Source: Plasticicumulans lactativorans
GTDB taxonomy: Bacteria > Pseudomonadota > Gammaproteobacteria > Competibacterales > Competibacteraceae
NCBI RefSeq assembly: GCF_004341245.1
Contig: NZ_SLWY01000006.1
Location: 177,479 to 241,478, forward strand
DNA: 64,000 nt
Reading direction: 5' to 3'
The first letter of the stretch is position 1. The number at the start of each line of letters is the position of its first letter. The notes under the pieces are model-generated. The model saw only the letters and a program-made list of their open reading frames with translations, ran no database searches and was not told where the DNA came from. Below are positions 28,796 to 38,228 of this stretch, piece after piece. The position numbers and the translations under genes are program-made.

Positions 28796-30652
28796 ATGAC
28801 CCCCGTGAGCGTCTACCCCCTGCTGGAGAGCGTCGACAGTCCTGCCGACCTGCGCCGGCTGCCGGAATCCAGCCTGGTGTCACTGGCGGACGAGCTGCGC
28901 GACTTCCTGATCCAGTCGGTGGCGAAGACCGGCGGACACTTCTCGGCCAACCTCGGCACCGTCGAGCTCACCGTCGCCCTGCACTACGTGTTCAACACCC
29001 CCGAGGACCGCCTGGTCTGGGACGTCGGGCACCAGAGCTACCCGCACAAGATCCTCACCGGCCGGCGCGCGCGCATGGGGAGCCTGCGCCGCAAGTGCGG
29101 GCTCGCCGGGTTCCCGAAGCGCTGCGAGAGCCCCTACGACACCTTCGGCGTCGGCCACTCGAGCACCTCGATCAGCGCCGCGCAGGGCATGGCGATCGCC
29201 GCGGCGGCCACCGGCAGCCCGCGCAAGACCGTCGCGGTGATCGGCGACGGCGCGATGACCGCCGGCATGGCCTTCGAGGCCCTGAACCACGCCGGGCACC
29301 TGAAGACCGACATGCTCGTGGTGCTGAACGACAACGAGATGTCGATCTCGCCGAACGTCGGCGCGCTGTCCTCGTACCTGACCCGGCTGCTCACCGGGCC
29401 GCTGTACTCGACGGTGCGCGAAGGCGGCAAGCGCATCCTCTCGCACATGCCGCACGGCATGTGGGAGATGGCCAAGCGCGCCGAGGAGCACGCCAAGGGA
29501 CTGGTGACGCCGGGCACGCTGTTCGAGGAGCTGGGCTTCAACTACTTCGGCCCGATCGACGGCCACGACCTGCCGACGCTGGTGCAGACGCTGCGCAACC
29601 TGCGCGACCTCAAGGGGCCGCGGCTGCTGCACGTGATCACCCGCAAGGGCAAGGGCTACAAGCTCGCCGAGACGGAGCCCGTCACCTATCACGGCGTCGG
29701 CACCTTCGACCCCACGCGCGGCATCGCGGCCGCCAAGGCCGGCGGCGGCCCCACCTACACGCAGGTGTTCGGCGACTGGCTCTGCGACATGGCGGCGGCG
29801 GACCCGCGGCTGATGGGCATCACGCCGGCGATGCGCGAGGGTTCGGGGCTGGTGGAGTTCTCCGAACGCTTCCCGGAGCGCTACTTCGACGTCGGCATCG
29901 CCGAGCAGCACGCGCTGACGCTCGCCGCCGGCATGGCCTGCGACGGCCTCAAGCCGGTGGTCGCGATCTACTCGACCTTCCTGCAGCGCGCCTACGACCA
30001 GCTCATCCACGACGTGGCGATCCAGAACCTGCCGGTGCTCTTCGCCGTCGACCGCGCCGGCCTGGTCGGCCCCGACGGCCCGACCCACGCCGGCAGCTTC
30101 GACCTGTCGTACCTGCGCTGCCTCCCGAACCTGGTGGTGATGGCGCCGGCCGACGAGAACGAATGCCGGCAGATGCTCTACACCGGCTTCCAGCTCGATC
30201 AGCCGAGCGTGGTGCGCTATCCGCGCGGCAAGGGTCCTGGCGTCGCCCCGGTCGAGACGATGCAGGCACTGCCGATCGGCCGCGCCGAACGGCGTCGCCA
30301 GGGGCGCGGCACCGCCCTGCTCGCCTTCGGCGCCCTGGTGCCGGTGGCCGAAGCGGTCGGCGAGCGGATCGACGCGACCGTGGTCAACATGCGCTTCGTC
30401 AAGCCGCTCGACGTCGACACCGTCCTCGCGCTCGCCGACACGCACGAGCGGCTGGTGACGCTCGAGGACAACGCGATCGCCGGGGGCGCCGGCAGCGCCG
30501 TCAACGAGTGCCTGGCGGCACACGGCCGCACGCCCCGCGTGCTCAACCTCGGCCTGCCCGACCGCTTCCTCGACCACGGCGAGCGCGGCGAACTGCTCGC
30601 CGAGTGCGGCCTGGACGTCGCCGGCGTGCTCGCGGCGCTGGAAGCGCCATAG
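28796..30652 (+). CDS. dxs: 1-deoxy-D-xylulose-5-phosphate synthase
   Basis: 618-residue thiamine diphosphate enzyme, first step of the MEP isoprenoid pathway: pyruvate plus glyceraldehyde-3-phosphate to DXP. Seen are [17 protein letters not shown], the ThDP motif beginning [18 protein letters not shown] (Gly150-Asp151-Gly152) and ending at LNDN, the catalytic Glu in [17 protein letters not shown], and the C-terminal transketolase domain. The length matches the family. The ATG at 28796 begins [20 protein letters not shown], typical for Dxs. Confidence 0.97.
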   Translation: MTPVSVYPLLESVDSPADLRRLPESSLVSLADELRDFLIQSVAKTGGHFSANLGTVELTVALHYVFNTPEDRLVWDVGHQSYPHKILTGRRARMGSLRRKCGLAGFPKRCESPYDTFGVGHSSTSISAAQGMAIAAAATGSPRKTVAVIGDGAMTAGMAFEALNHAGHLKTDMLVVLNDNEMSISPNVGALSSYLTRLLTGPLYSTVREGGKRILSHMPHGMWEMAKRAEEHAKGLVTPGTLFEELGFNYFGPIDGHDLPTLVQTLRNLRDLKGPRLLHVITRKGKGYKLAETEPVTYHGVGTFDPTRGIAAAKAGGGPTYTQVFGDWLCDMAAADPRLMGITPAMREGSGLVEFSERFPERYFDVGIAEQHALTLAAGMACDGLKPVVAIYSTFLQRAYDQLIHDVAIQNLPVLFAVDRAGLVGPDGPTHAGSFDLSYLRCLPNLVVMAPADENECRQMLYTGFQLDQPSVVRYPRGKGPGVAPVETMQALPIGRAERRRQGRGTALLAFGALVPVAEAVGERIDATVVNMRFVKPLDVDTVLALADTHERLVTLEDNAIAGGAGSAVNECLAAHGRTPRVLNLGLPDRFLDHGERGELLAECGLDVAGVLAALEAP

Positions 30653-30684
30653 GCCGTGGCAATAGGCGCGATAGCCACATCGAA

Positions 30685-30713
30685 TTGTCTACATTGTTGC
30701 ATCGCAGTATTAT
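30685..30713 (+). promoter_or_regulatory. Candidate sigma-70 promoter of folE2
   Basis: TTGTCT (30685-30690), 17-base spacer, TATTAT (30708-30713), in an AT-rich patch unusual here. The expected start near 30720 would leave about 190 bases of leader before the folE2 ATG. FolE2 genes are often under the zinc repressor Zur, but I see no convincing Zur palindrome. Confidence 0.55.
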
Positions 30714-30907
30714 CCAACTGAAGCAGTCGGAAATACACCGATGCTGGGCGTGCTTGTCGGCGCAGGCCGAAACTTTCGTACAGGTTTCCTCCTCCGAAGC
30801 GCTGGGTTCGCCGCTGCGACTCTCAATGCCGGGGCGACAGGTACGGCGGCATGGCGCTCGCCCCGCCAGCCATGCGGCGCCCCGCGCGCCCAGTGAGGAA
30901 TGACCCA

Positions 30908-31735
30908 ATGACCAAACCCAACCCCATCGTGGTAGACACCGTGACGGCCATCCCCGACGTGCAGAGCAGTGCCGACACCCGTCGCATCCCGATCAACAAG
31001 GTGGGCATCAAGGACATCCGCCACCCCGTGAAGGTCAAGGACCGCACCGGGCGCGAGCAGCACACGATCGCGAACTTCAACATGTACGTGGACCTGCCGC
31101 ACAACTTCAAGGGCACGCACATGTCGCGCTTCGTGGCGATTCTCAACAGCCACGAAGACGAGATCACCGTCGAGTCCTTCAAGATCATGCTCGCCGAGAT
31201 GACCGAGCGGCTCGAAGCCGGCACCGGCCACATCGAGATGAGCTTCCCGTACTTCGTGAACAAGGCCGCCCCCGTCAGCGGCGTGCGCAGCCTGCTCGAC
31301 TACGAGGTGTCGTTCATCGGCATGATCAGCGAGGGCAAGACCAGCATGAACGTCAAGGTCGTGGTACCGGTGACGTCGCTGTGCCCGTGTTCGAAGGAGA
31401 TCTCGCGCTACGGCGCCCACAACCAGCGCTCGCACGTCACCGTGAACGCCCGCGTGCGCGGCTTCGTCTGGATCGAGGAGTTGATCGACCTGGTCGAGAA
31501 CGAGGCCTCGTGCCAGCTCTACGGCCTGCTGAAGCGCCCCGACGAGAAGTACGTCACCGAACGGGCGTACGAGAATCCGAAGTTCGTCGAGGACATGGTG
31601 CGGGACATCGCCGCACACCTGAATGCCGACGAGCGTATCGAGGCTTACGCGGTGGAGTCGGAGAACTTCGAGTCCATCCACAACCACTCGGCCTACGCGC
31701 TGATCGAGCACGACAAGACCACGCACCCGGCCTGA
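30908..31735 (+). CDS. folE2: GTP cyclohydrolase FolE2 (type IB)
   Basis: 275-residue COG1469 enzyme that converts GTP to dihydroneopterin triphosphate, opening the folate pathway. The signature [20 protein letters not shown] holds the metal-binding Cys, and [12 protein letters not shown] and [10 protein letters not shown] are conserved blocks. Unlike FolE, this type works with several metals. The ATG at 30908 ([10 protein letters not shown]) is preferred to one 57 bases upstream. It follows dxs but has its own candidate promoter, and a strong terminator stands after the stop. Confidence 0.95.
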   Translation: MTKPNPIVVDTVTAIPDVQSSADTRRIPINKVGIKDIRHPVKVKDRTGREQHTIANFNMYVDLPHNFKGTHMSRFVAILNSHEDEITVESFKIMLAEMTERLEAGTGHIEMSFPYFVNKAAPVSGVRSLLDYEVSFIGMISEGKTSMNVKVVVPVTSLCPCSKEISRYGAHNQRSHVTVNARVRGFVWIEELIDLVENEASCQLYGLLKRPDEKYVTERAYENPKFVEDMVRDIAAHLNADERIEAYAVESENFESIHNHSAYALIEHDKTTHPA

Positions 31736-31757
31736 GCGCCCCCGGCGGCGCACCCCG

Positions 31758-31790
31758 GCAGACGGCGGGCAGCACAAGCCCGCCGTCTGC
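31758..31790. terminator. Bidirectional terminator between folE2 and the DUF6635 gene
   Basis: GCAGACGGCGGGC and GCCCGCCGTCTGC pair perfectly (13 bp) around a 7-base AGCACAA loop. It lies 22 bases after folE2 and 13 bases beyond the converging DUF6635 stop, so it can serve both strands, though only a short ATTT follows on the plus strand. Confidence 0.75.
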
Positions 31791-31803
31791 ATTTCGGGCC
31801 CGC

Positions 31804-32769
31804 TCAGCCGAGCAGGCGCCCCGCGGTCTGCAGCAGATCGAGCAGGTCGAACACCCGCGCGACGTAGGCGTCACGGATCGCCAGACCGGCCTCGCCGCCG
31901 TCGAGCGTGCGCTCGAGCGCATCCACCAGTTTGTGCAGGCGGCGCTCGTGCAATCCCAGCGCCTGCTGCACCGGGTCGGTGAGCACCCCCGAGAAGGCCG
32001 CGACGACGCCGAGCACGGCGATCAGCCCGCCGGTCGTCGCCGCCAGCAGCCCCACCGACGCCGAGGTCGGGAACACGCCGTAGTAGAGCGCGCCCAGCGT
32101 CGGGCCGAGGGCGAACTGGGCCACGGCGATCTGCTTCGCCAGGCTGCCGGCGACGGCACTGCCCATCGCCAGCGCGCCGGGCGTGAAGCCCTGGAACGCG
32201 GCGGCGCCGACCGCGAGGTTGATCAGCGCCGTCGACAGCTCCGCCGCCGCGGTGCGGGAGTGCGTGTACTGGCGCAGGTAGGCCTCCAGCCGGCCACGAA
32301 AGCCTTCGCGCTGCGCGGCGGTGGCGATCCCGGCGAACGCCGCGCCGAACAGCGCCGCGACCTCCGGCTCGGCGAGGATGGCCTCGAACAGCGCGTCGCG
32401 CTCGCACTGGCGCTCGCCCTGGCGGAACGGCAGCTCCAGCCACCCGGCGTACAGCCGCCATTCGAGCTCGCGTTCGACGTCGGTGCGCAGCCCCGCTGGC
32501 AGGCGCTCCAGCCGCTCCGCCACCTGCTGCGCCCCCGCGCGCCGCGACAGCGCCGCGGCACCGCGCGTCAGCAGGTAGGGGGCAGCCCACAGCACGTTGA
32601 CCGGCACCCGCAGCAGGTCGCGGCCGAGGGCGTGGCGGTGCAGCCGCGCCGCGCCGGCCCAGCCGAACTGCGCGGCGGCGAAGGCCGGGATGCGTGCGCG
32701 CCGCTCGGCGATGTAGCGCTGCGTCGCGCGGGTGACGGCGGCGGCCAGCGCGGCGTGGCCGGGGTTCAC
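31804..32769 (-). CDS. DUF6635-like protein of unknown function
   Basis: 321-residue protein. The first half is Arg/Ala-rich and helical; residues about 178-265 contain small-residue hydrophobic segments (ALINLAVGAAAFQGFTPGA and GLLAATTGGLIAVLGVVAAF) that look membrane-associated. The pattern matches a family of unknown function (DUF6635 as I recall it), so no role is assigned. It is last in a minus-strand run moeB, ChbG-like deacetylase, GT2 and this gene, with 7 bp between it and the glycosyltransferase. Confidence 0.6.
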   Translation of the reverse strand: MNPGHAALAAAVTRATQRYIAERRARIPAFAAAQFGWAGAARLHRHALGRDLLRVPVNVLWAAPYLLTRGAAALSRRAGAQQVAERLERLPAGLRTDVERELEWRLYAGWLELPFRQGERQCERDALFEAILAEPEVAALFGAAFAGIATAAQREGFRGRLEAYLRQYTHSRTAAAELSTALINLAVGAAAFQGFTPGALAMGSAVAGSLAKQIAVAQFALGPTLGALYYGVFPTSASVGLLAATTGGLIAVLGVVAAFSGVLTDPVQQALGLHERRLHKLVDALERTLDGGEAGLAIRDAYVARVFDLLDLLQTAGRLLG

Positions 32770-32776
32770 GGTGCGT

Positions 32777-33778
32777 TCAGACGGCGGGGGGCTCGTCGTC
32801 GAAGCCGACGCTCTGCTCCACGAGGTAGGTGGGACGTCCCTTCAGCTCCTCGTAGATCTTGGCGATGTACTCGCCGACGATGCCGAGGCTGATCATGATG
32901 AAACTGCCGAGGATCAGCATCGTGAACTCGAGCGTCAGGAAGCCGGCGGCGTTGTTGCCGAGGACCCACGAGATCAGCGCATCGGTGCCGACGATCGCGG
33001 CGAAGACCAGCGTCACCAGACCGAGCAGCGTGACGATGCGCAGCGGCGCGCTGGTGAAGGACAGGATCGCCGTGGTCGCCAGGCTGATCAGCCCGAGCAG
33101 CGACCACTTGCCGGTGCCCGCCGCCCGCGGCGCGACGTTGAACGGCACGCTCGCCTGCGCGAAGCCGATCCACTGCGCCAGGCCGCGGTAGAAACGTCCG
33201 CGCTCCGGCAGGCGCTCGATCAGCACGTCGACCGCGGTGCGGTCGAGCAGCTTGAAGTCGGAGGCATTCTGCAGGTCGATGCGGCCGAAACGGCTGAGGA
33301 GCCCGTTGAACACGCGCGCCCGCCAGCGCGCCGTACCGGTGTCGGTGGAACGGTCGCGCTTGACCGCGTGCACCACCCTGGCGCCGTCGCGCCACAGTCG
33401 CAGCAGGTCGGGAATCACGCCCGGCGGGTGCTGCAGGTCGGCGTCTATCGTGATCACCGCCTTGCCGCGCGCCGCGCGCAGGCCGGCGAGCAGGGCCGCC
33501 TCCTTGCCGAAATTGCGGCTGAAGCGCAGGCCCCGCACCCAGGCCCAGCGCTGCGCGGCCTCCTGCACTTCGGCGAAGGTGTCGTCGCGCGAACCGTCGT
33601 CGACGACGATCAGCTCGAAGGTCACCCCGCAGGCGCGCAGCACCCCGGCGATGGTTTCGAGGGCGCGGCGGATGCCTTCGCCTTCGTTGTGCGCGGGCAG
33701 CACCACGCTGACCAGGGGCACTTCCCCGGCCGCCGGACGCTTGCCGGGGCCGGTATCGAGTACTTCGAGCAAGACCAT
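32777..33778 (-). CDS. GT2 glycosyltransferase with C-terminal membrane anchor
   Basis: 333-residue family 2 glycosyltransferase of the DPM/GtrB/ArnC kind. The GT-A core has VVLPAHNEGEGIRRALE, VVDDGSRDDTF and the metal motif DADLQHPPG; FSRNFGKEAALLAGL is typical. Two to three C-terminal membrane spans (about residues 235-310) anchor it. By family it transfers a sugar to a polyprenyl phosphate or lipid at the cytoplasmic face; the sugar is unknown. It starts 7 bases after the deacetylase stop, suggesting sequential action on one glycolipid. Confidence 0.88.
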   Translation of the reverse strand: MVLLEVLDTGPGKRPAAGEVPLVSVVLPAHNEGEGIRRALETIAGVLRACGVTFELIVVDDGSRDDTFAEVQEAAQRWAWVRGLRFSRNFGKEAALLAGLRAARGKAVITIDADLQHPPGVIPDLLRLWRDGARVVHAVKRDRSTDTGTARWRARVFNGLLSRFGRIDLQNASDFKLLDRTAVDVLIERLPERGRFYRGLAQWIGFAQASVPFNVAPRAAGTGKWSLLGLISLATTAILSFTSAPLRIVTLLGLVTLVFAAIVGTDALISWVLGNNAAGFLTLEFTMLILGSFIMISLGIVGEYIAKIYEELKGRPTYLVEQSVGFDDEPPAV

Positions 33779-33785
33779 GGAGGAG

Positions 33786-34616
33786 TCACCAGCGCCCCGG
33801 ATCGAGGTCACGGTAGCCGCAGGGCACGATGCCCTGCTCGGCACACCACGCTCGCAGACCGGGGGCACACAGGGTTTGGCGTTCGAGCGTCCAAGCGTGA
33901 TAGGTGCGCAGATGCGGGGCGTCAAGTTCCGTGGCGTCGTCGTCGCCCGGATGGCACATCAGTTCGTAGACACCGCCCGCCGCGAGCCCACCGAGCGCCC
34001 GCCGCACCGCCGCCTCGTCGAGGCGGCCACTGGCCGCGAGACCGAGAAACCGGGGTTCCGCGGCATCGGGCACCCGCATGGACACCAGACCGAGCGCAAG
34101 GTTGCGCAGCCACCCCTGCATGCCCTGCCATTCGGGACGCACGCGGCGCAGGTGGGGAATGCCGAACTCGTCGCCGAGGGCCCGCGCCACCCGCCACAGC
34201 GCCGGCCACATGTGCACGTGCTCGTGCGAGTTCAGGAAGCACAGCCGCAGCCCGGCGGCGCGGCAGCGCTCGATCTGCGCGCGCCACTCGGCGGCCACCC
34301 GATCCAGCGGCCAGCGACCGCTGGCGAGCGCCGCGAGCGCCGCGAACTTGCCGTCGAAGGCGCCGTCGCGCAGCCCGGGCGCCGCGGCCAGCGCCGCCGT
34401 CAGCGGCCGCCCCAGGCTCAGGTTGAGATGCACGCCGAGATCGAGCTCCGGCGCCTGCGCGAGCCAGGCGACGGTTTCGTCGAAGCGCGGGCCGTTCGCC
34501 ATCACCCCGGTCGCGGTGACCAGCCCGTCGCGGTGGCAGGCGAGGATGCCGCGGCTCACGCAGGCGAAGTAGCCGTAGTCGTCGGCGTTGACGATCACCC
34601 GGATCGACGGCTTCAT
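33786..34616 (-). CDS. ChbG/HpnK-family deacetylase
   Basis: 276-residue YdjC/ChbG/HpnK carbohydrate deacetylase, a TIM-barrel-like metal enzyme that removes N-acetyl groups from sugars. It shows the metal motif VNADDYG near residue 10, LGVHLNLSLGRP near 80 and SHEHVHMWPAL near 130. HpnK members deacetylate N-acetylglucosaminyl hopanoids and ChbG acts on chitobiose. Pairing with a membrane GT2 favours a lipid-linked sugar. No squalene-hopene genes are in the window. Confidence 0.87.
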   Translation of the reverse strand: MKPSIRVIVNADDYGYFACVSRGILACHRDGLVTATGVMANGPRFDETVAWLAQAPELDLGVHLNLSLGRPLTAALAAAPGLRDGAFDGKFAALAALASGRWPLDRVAAEWRAQIERCRAAGLRLCFLNSHEHVHMWPALWRVARALGDEFGIPHLRRVRPEWQGMQGWLRNLALGLVSMRVPDAAEPRFLGLAASGRLDEAAVRRALGGLAAGGVYELMCHPGDDDATELDAPHLRTYHAWTLERQTLCAPGLRAWCAEQGIVPCGYRDLDPGRW

Positions 34617-34644
34617 GCCTGCGTCCGGCGCCGGCCCGTCGCGC

Positions 34645-35394
34645 TCATGCCGGAACCCCGCACACCGGGCAGTGCGCGTGCTTCGGCACCCGCACCTCCT
34701 GCCATTCCATGTCGCGCGCGTCGAGCAGCAGCAGGCGGCCGTCGAGGGTGTCGCCGGCGCCGGTGATCAGCTTGATCACCTCCACCGCCTGCATCGCCCC
34801 GATGATGCCGACCACCGGTGCGAGCACGCCGGACTGCGAGCAGGTCTCGTCGGGTTCCCCGTCACCGCGGTAGAGGCAGCGATAGCAGGCGCCGTCGGGG
34901 CGATCGGGGCGCACCACCATCACCTGCCCTTCCAGGCGAATCGCCGCCCCGATCACCAGCGGCCGCCGCGCGCGGACGCAGGCGGCGTTGAGCGCGAAGC
35001 GCGTGGCGAGGTTGTCGGTGGCATCCACCACGACGTCGGCGCCGCGGACCGCCTCGGCGAGCGCCTCGTCCTGCAGGGCGTGGGGCACCGTCGTCACCGT
35101 CACGCCCGGGTTCAGCGCGAGCAGGGCGTCACGTGCCGACTCGACCTTCGGCCGGCCGATGTCGGCGGTGCGGTGGATGATCTGCCGCTGCAGGTTCGAC
35201 AGGTCGACGCGGTCGAAGTCGACCAGTGTCAGGCGTCCGACGCCGGCCGCCGCCAGGTACATCGCCGCCGGCGAGCCCAGGCCACCGAGGCCGACGAGCA
35301 GCACGTGCGCCGCGCACAGGCGCTCCTGGCCCTCGATGTCGATCTCCGGGAGCATGATCTGGCGGCTGTAGCGCAGCAGGTCGTCGTCGTTCAT
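34645..35394 (-). CDS. moeB: Molybdopterin-synthase adenylyltransferase MoeB (HesA/ThiF family)
   Basis: 249-residue E1-like adenylyltransferase. LVGLGGLGSPAAMYLAAAGV is the nucleotide-binding loop, QRQIIHRTADIGRPK the catalytic region, and zinc Cys pairs lie in CYRCLYRG and HCPVCG. MoeB adenylates MoaD for sulfur transfer in molybdopterin synthesis; ThiF or HesA roles are possible, but no thiamine genes are near. The ATG at 35394 is favoured; an upstream start at 35448 would add an unconserved Arg-rich stretch. It heads the run ending with DUF6635. Confidence 0.88.
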   Translation of the reverse strand: MNDDDLLRYSRQIMLPEIDIEGQERLCAAHVLLVGLGGLGSPAAMYLAAAGVGRLTLVDFDRVDLSNLQRQIIHRTADIGRPKVESARDALLALNPGVTVTTVPHALQDEALAEAVRGADVVVDATDNLATRFALNAACVRARRPLVIGAAIRLEGQVMVVRPDRPDGACYRCLYRGDGEPDETCSQSGVLAPVVGIIGAMQAVEVIKLITGAGDTLDGRLLLLDARDMEWQEVRVPKHAHCPVCGVPA

Positions 35395-35511
35395 CGCGTG
35401 CGCCGGTCCTTCACAGGGGCGGGGCCGCCACGCCGTGCGCCCGCGCACGATAGCGCTGCCCCCGCCGATAAGCCATCGCGCGACACCCGCCCGCGGCGCG
35501 GGTGGTCGCCG

Positions 35512-35543
35512 AAAAAACCGAGGCGGACCGCGAGGTCCGCCTC
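35512..35543 (-). terminator. Rho-independent terminator of phaC
   Basis: On the minus strand a perfect 10-bp stem (GAGGCGGACC / GGTCCGCCTC, 4-base loop) is followed by a run of six T, seen as AAAAAA at 35512-35517 on the plus strand. It is placed 42 bases after the phaC stop and is the clearest intrinsic terminator in the window. Confidence 0.88.
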
Positions 35544-35585
35544 CTTCACATCATCGCCGCGCCGGCAGGGCCGGCAGCGGCCGCC

Positions 35586-37391
35586 TCACGCCACGATCAG
35601 CTTGCGCTTCACGTAGCTGCCGGGGGCATCCTCGATCGGCGCGAGTTCGCCCGCGCCGACCACGCGGGCCGGCACCTGCTCGCCGGCGTAGGCACGCACC
35701 CACTCCAGCCAGTTCGGCCACCACGAACCGCCGCTCTGCCGGGCACCGGCGTACCAGGCATCGGGCCCGGCCGGCAGCTCCGCGTTCTCCCAGTAGCAGT
35801 ACTTGCCGCCCACCGGCGGGTTGATCACCCCGGCGATGTGCCCCGAGCCGCCGAGCACGAACTTGACCGGCCCGCCGAACAGGCGGGTGCCGGCGTAGGT
35901 CGACTTCCACGGCGCGATGTGGTCCTCGATCGCCGAAATGAAGTACGCGGGCGTCTGCGCCTTGCGCAGGTCGATCGGCGTGTCGGCCAGCGTGATGCCC
36001 CCGGGCTCGCGCAGCAGGTTCTTCTGGTACATGTTGCGCAGGTAGAAGCTGTGCATCTTCGCCGGCATGCGCGTGGAGTCGCTGTTCCAGTACAGCAGGT
36101 CGAACGGGAACGGGTCCTTGCCGAGCAGGTAGTTGTTGATGAAGAACGACCAGATCAGGTCGTTCGCCCGCAGCATGCTGAAGGTCCCGGCCATCTCGCT
36201 GCCGTCGAGGAAGCCCTGGCGCTCCATGCGCTTCTCGAGCATCGAGATCTGCTCCTCGTCGATGAACACCTCGAGCTCGCCCGGCTGATCGAAGTCGAGC
36301 ATCGTCGTGAAGTAGGTGGCCGAGGCGATGCGCGTGTCCTTCCTTGCCGCCAGGTAGCCGACCGTGCTCGCGAGCAGCGTGCCGCCGAGGCAGTAGCCGA
36401 CGGCATTGACCTCCTGCTCGCCGGTCGCCTTCGCGATGGCGTCGAGCGCGGCCAGCGTGCCCTCGGTCAGGTAGTTCTCGAAGTTCTTCTCGGCCAGCGT
36501 GACGTCGGGGTTGACCCAGGAGATCACGAACACCGTGAAGCCCTGGTCCACCCACCACTTGATGAAGCTGTTCTTCTCGCGCAGGTCGAGGATGTAGAAC
36601 TTGTTGATCCACGGCGGCACGATCAGCAGCGGCTTCTGGAACACCGTCTCGGTCGACGGCGCGTACTGCAGCAGTTGCATCAGCTCGTTCTGGAACACGA
36701 CCTTGCCGGGGGTCGCGGCGATGTTGACCCCGGGCTGGAAGGCCTCGAGGTCGGTCATGCGGATGTTGAGGCTGCCCTTGCCGCGCTCCAGGTCGTCGAG
36801 CAGGTTCGACAGCCCCTTCAGCAGGTTCTCGCCACCGGTCTCGATGGTCGCGCGCAGCACTTCCGGATTGGTGATCGGGAAGTTGGTCGGCGACAGGGCA
36901 TCGACGAACTGGCGGGTGTAGAACTCGATCTTCTTCTTGGTCTTCTCGTCCATGCCCTCGATGCCGGCGACGGTGCTCTGCACCCACTGCGCCGACAGCA
37001 GGTAGGCCTGCTTGATGTAATCGAAGAGAGCGTTCTGTTCCCAGTCGTCGTGCTTGAAGCGCTTGTCGGAGCGCGTCGACAGCGCCGCCGAATTGGCGTT
37101 CTGGCCGAAGAACACCGCCGAGGTCCCCTGCGTCCACAGGTTCACGTAGACCTTCCAGAGGTCGATCTGCGCCTCGACGAGCTTGCCCGGGTTGGCGAGC
37201 AGGCGCCGCGTCATCTCCAGGAAGGCGCTGCCGAGGCTCGGATTCTCGACCAGCGCGAGGGCCCCGCCGGCGCTCTGGCGTTGGAGAAAGTCAGCCACCA
37301 GGCGCTGGCTCTGCTCAGCGATCTTCGTTACCGCTTTGGACACTTCGACCGGGTCGGGCATTTTGATCTCGGGGGCTTGCGCTTCGGCCAT
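35586..37391 (-). CDS. phaC: Class I poly(3-hydroxyalkanoate) synthase
   Basis: 601-residue PHA synthase that polymerises 3-hydroxyacyl-CoA into storage granules. The lipase-box-like motif GYCLGG gives catalytic Cys334, with Asp490 in AIEDHIAPW and His518 in GSGHIAGVINPP completing the triad. The size and absence of a phaE partner indicate class I. The ATG at 37391 (MAEAQAPEIKMPDP) is chosen over one 81 bases upstream. It lies downstream of the phasin gene but a terminator separates them, so phaC probably has its own promoter in the 190-bp gap. Confidence 0.96.
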   Translation of the reverse strand: MAEAQAPEIKMPDPVEVSKAVTKIAEQSQRLVADFLQRQSAGGALALVENPSLGSAFLEMTRRLLANPGKLVEAQIDLWKVYVNLWTQGTSAVFFGQNANSAALSTRSDKRFKHDDWEQNALFDYIKQAYLLSAQWVQSTVAGIEGMDEKTKKKIEFYTRQFVDALSPTNFPITNPEVLRATIETGGENLLKGLSNLLDDLERGKGSLNIRMTDLEAFQPGVNIAATPGKVVFQNELMQLLQYAPSTETVFQKPLLIVPPWINKFYILDLREKNSFIKWWVDQGFTVFVISWVNPDVTLAEKNFENYLTEGTLAALDAIAKATGEQEVNAVGYCLGGTLLASTVGYLAARKDTRIASATYFTTMLDFDQPGELEVFIDEEQISMLEKRMERQGFLDGSEMAGTFSMLRANDLIWSFFINNYLLGKDPFPFDLLYWNSDSTRMPAKMHSFYLRNMYQKNLLREPGGITLADTPIDLRKAQTPAYFISAIEDHIAPWKSTYAGTRLFGGPVKFVLGGSGHIAGVINPPVGGKYCYWENAELPAGPDAWYAGARQSGGSWWPNWLEWVRAYAGEQVPARVVGAGELAPIEDAPGSYVKRKLIVA

Positions 37392-37511
37392 TGTGGGTTT
37401 CCTTCGAACCTTCGCGTTCAATCGGTGGGCGCGTGCCGCCGCGCCCTCATGAGGCGCGGCGAGATTAGGCACGGGGGCTCGCGCCGGTCAATTCACCCGC
37501 GCCACACCGCG

Positions 37512-37546
37512 AAAATGAAAAGGCCGCCCGGCTAACCCGGGCGGCC
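37512..37546 (-). terminator. Terminator of the phasin gene
   Basis: GGCCGCCCGG and CCGGGCGGCC pair perfectly (10 bp, 5-base loop), followed on the minus strand by a T-rich stretch (AAAATGAAAA on the plus strand). It lies 36 bases after the phasin stop and ahead of phaC, allowing much higher phasin than synthase expression. Confidence 0.85.
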
Positions 37547-37581
37547 CTTGATCGGATGAGCCTCGGCCACCCGCGGCCGGC

Positions 37582-38013
37582 TTACTTCTTGGCGACGAGC
37601 GCCTTCAGCTCTTCCAGGCTCTCGTTGACGCGGGCGTTGATCAGCGCGAAGGCTTCGGCGTTCGACTTGTTGACCAGCTCGGCGAGCTCGCGGGCGTTCG
37701 CCAGCGCCTTCTCGAAGGCTTCCTTGGTCAGCGCGGCCTGCTTGGCGCTCAGCTCCTGCGGGTTGCTCGACAGCGAGGTGAGCTCCTTGGCGACCGAGTT
37801 GGCCTCGGCGATGGCCTGCGACAGGATCTCGGCCTGACGCTTGGCGACGGCCTGCACGCCGGCGAGGGCGACTTTGTTCGCCTCGGTCAGCGCTTCGATG
37901 TTCTTGCGCTGGCTGGCGACGATCGCCTCGACGTCGACGCCGGGGAGCTTCAGATCACCGAGCACCTTGCTGACGTCGAAGTTGGCGAATTCGGCAAAGG
38001 GATTCTGGGCCAT
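37582..38013 (-). CDS. phaP: Phasin (PHA granule-associated protein)
   Basis: 143-residue amphipathic helical protein beginning MAQNPFAEFANFDVSKVLGD, typical of the phasin_2 family, with long charged coiled-coil-like helices and a Lys-rich end. Phasins coat polyhydroxybutyrate granules and control their size and number. The ATG has a strong AGGAAG ribosome site. It lies upstream of phaC and has its own promoter and terminator. Confidence 0.94.
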   Translation of the reverse strand: MAQNPFAEFANFDVSKVLGDLKLPGVDVEAIVASQRKNIEALTEANKVALAGVQAVAKRQAEILSQAIAEANSVAKELTSLSSNPQELSAKQAALTKEAFEKALANARELAELVNKSNAEAFALINARVNESLEELKALVAKK

Positions 38014-38043
38014 GATCACTTCCTCGCATGTTGATGGTTTTTG

Positions 38044-38103
38044 AAGATTTGGTGCGCTGCACCATTGGAGTCGCATCATGCCTCCGCAGGGGGGCGCTGT
38101 CAA
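38044..38103 (-). promoter_or_regulatory. phaP promoter with a PhaR-like site
   Basis: On the minus strand TTGACA (38098-38103), a 17-base spacer and CATGAT (38075-38080) form a sigma-70 promoter. Downstream, GCACCAAATCTT (38044-38055) fits 11 of 12 positions of the Ralstonia PhaR consensus GCAMMAAWTMMD as I recall it. PhaR represses phasin genes until granules titrate it. No phaR gene is in the window. Confidence 0.5.
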
Positions 38104-38228
38104 CGCTTTCCTATTGCAATGCAGCAATACCGGTCGCGCCGGGGCACGACGCGCGCATCATGCGCCGCCCCGCGCCCTGGCGCACCCCCCGATCGAACCC
38201 CGGCGACCGTGCCGACAGGCCGCCCGCG

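Noticed and set aside
30653..30907. Zur box or folate riboswitch upstream of folE2
   Set aside because: No clear inverted repeat of the Zur type and no recognisable riboswitch core; only the promoter and long leader are supported.
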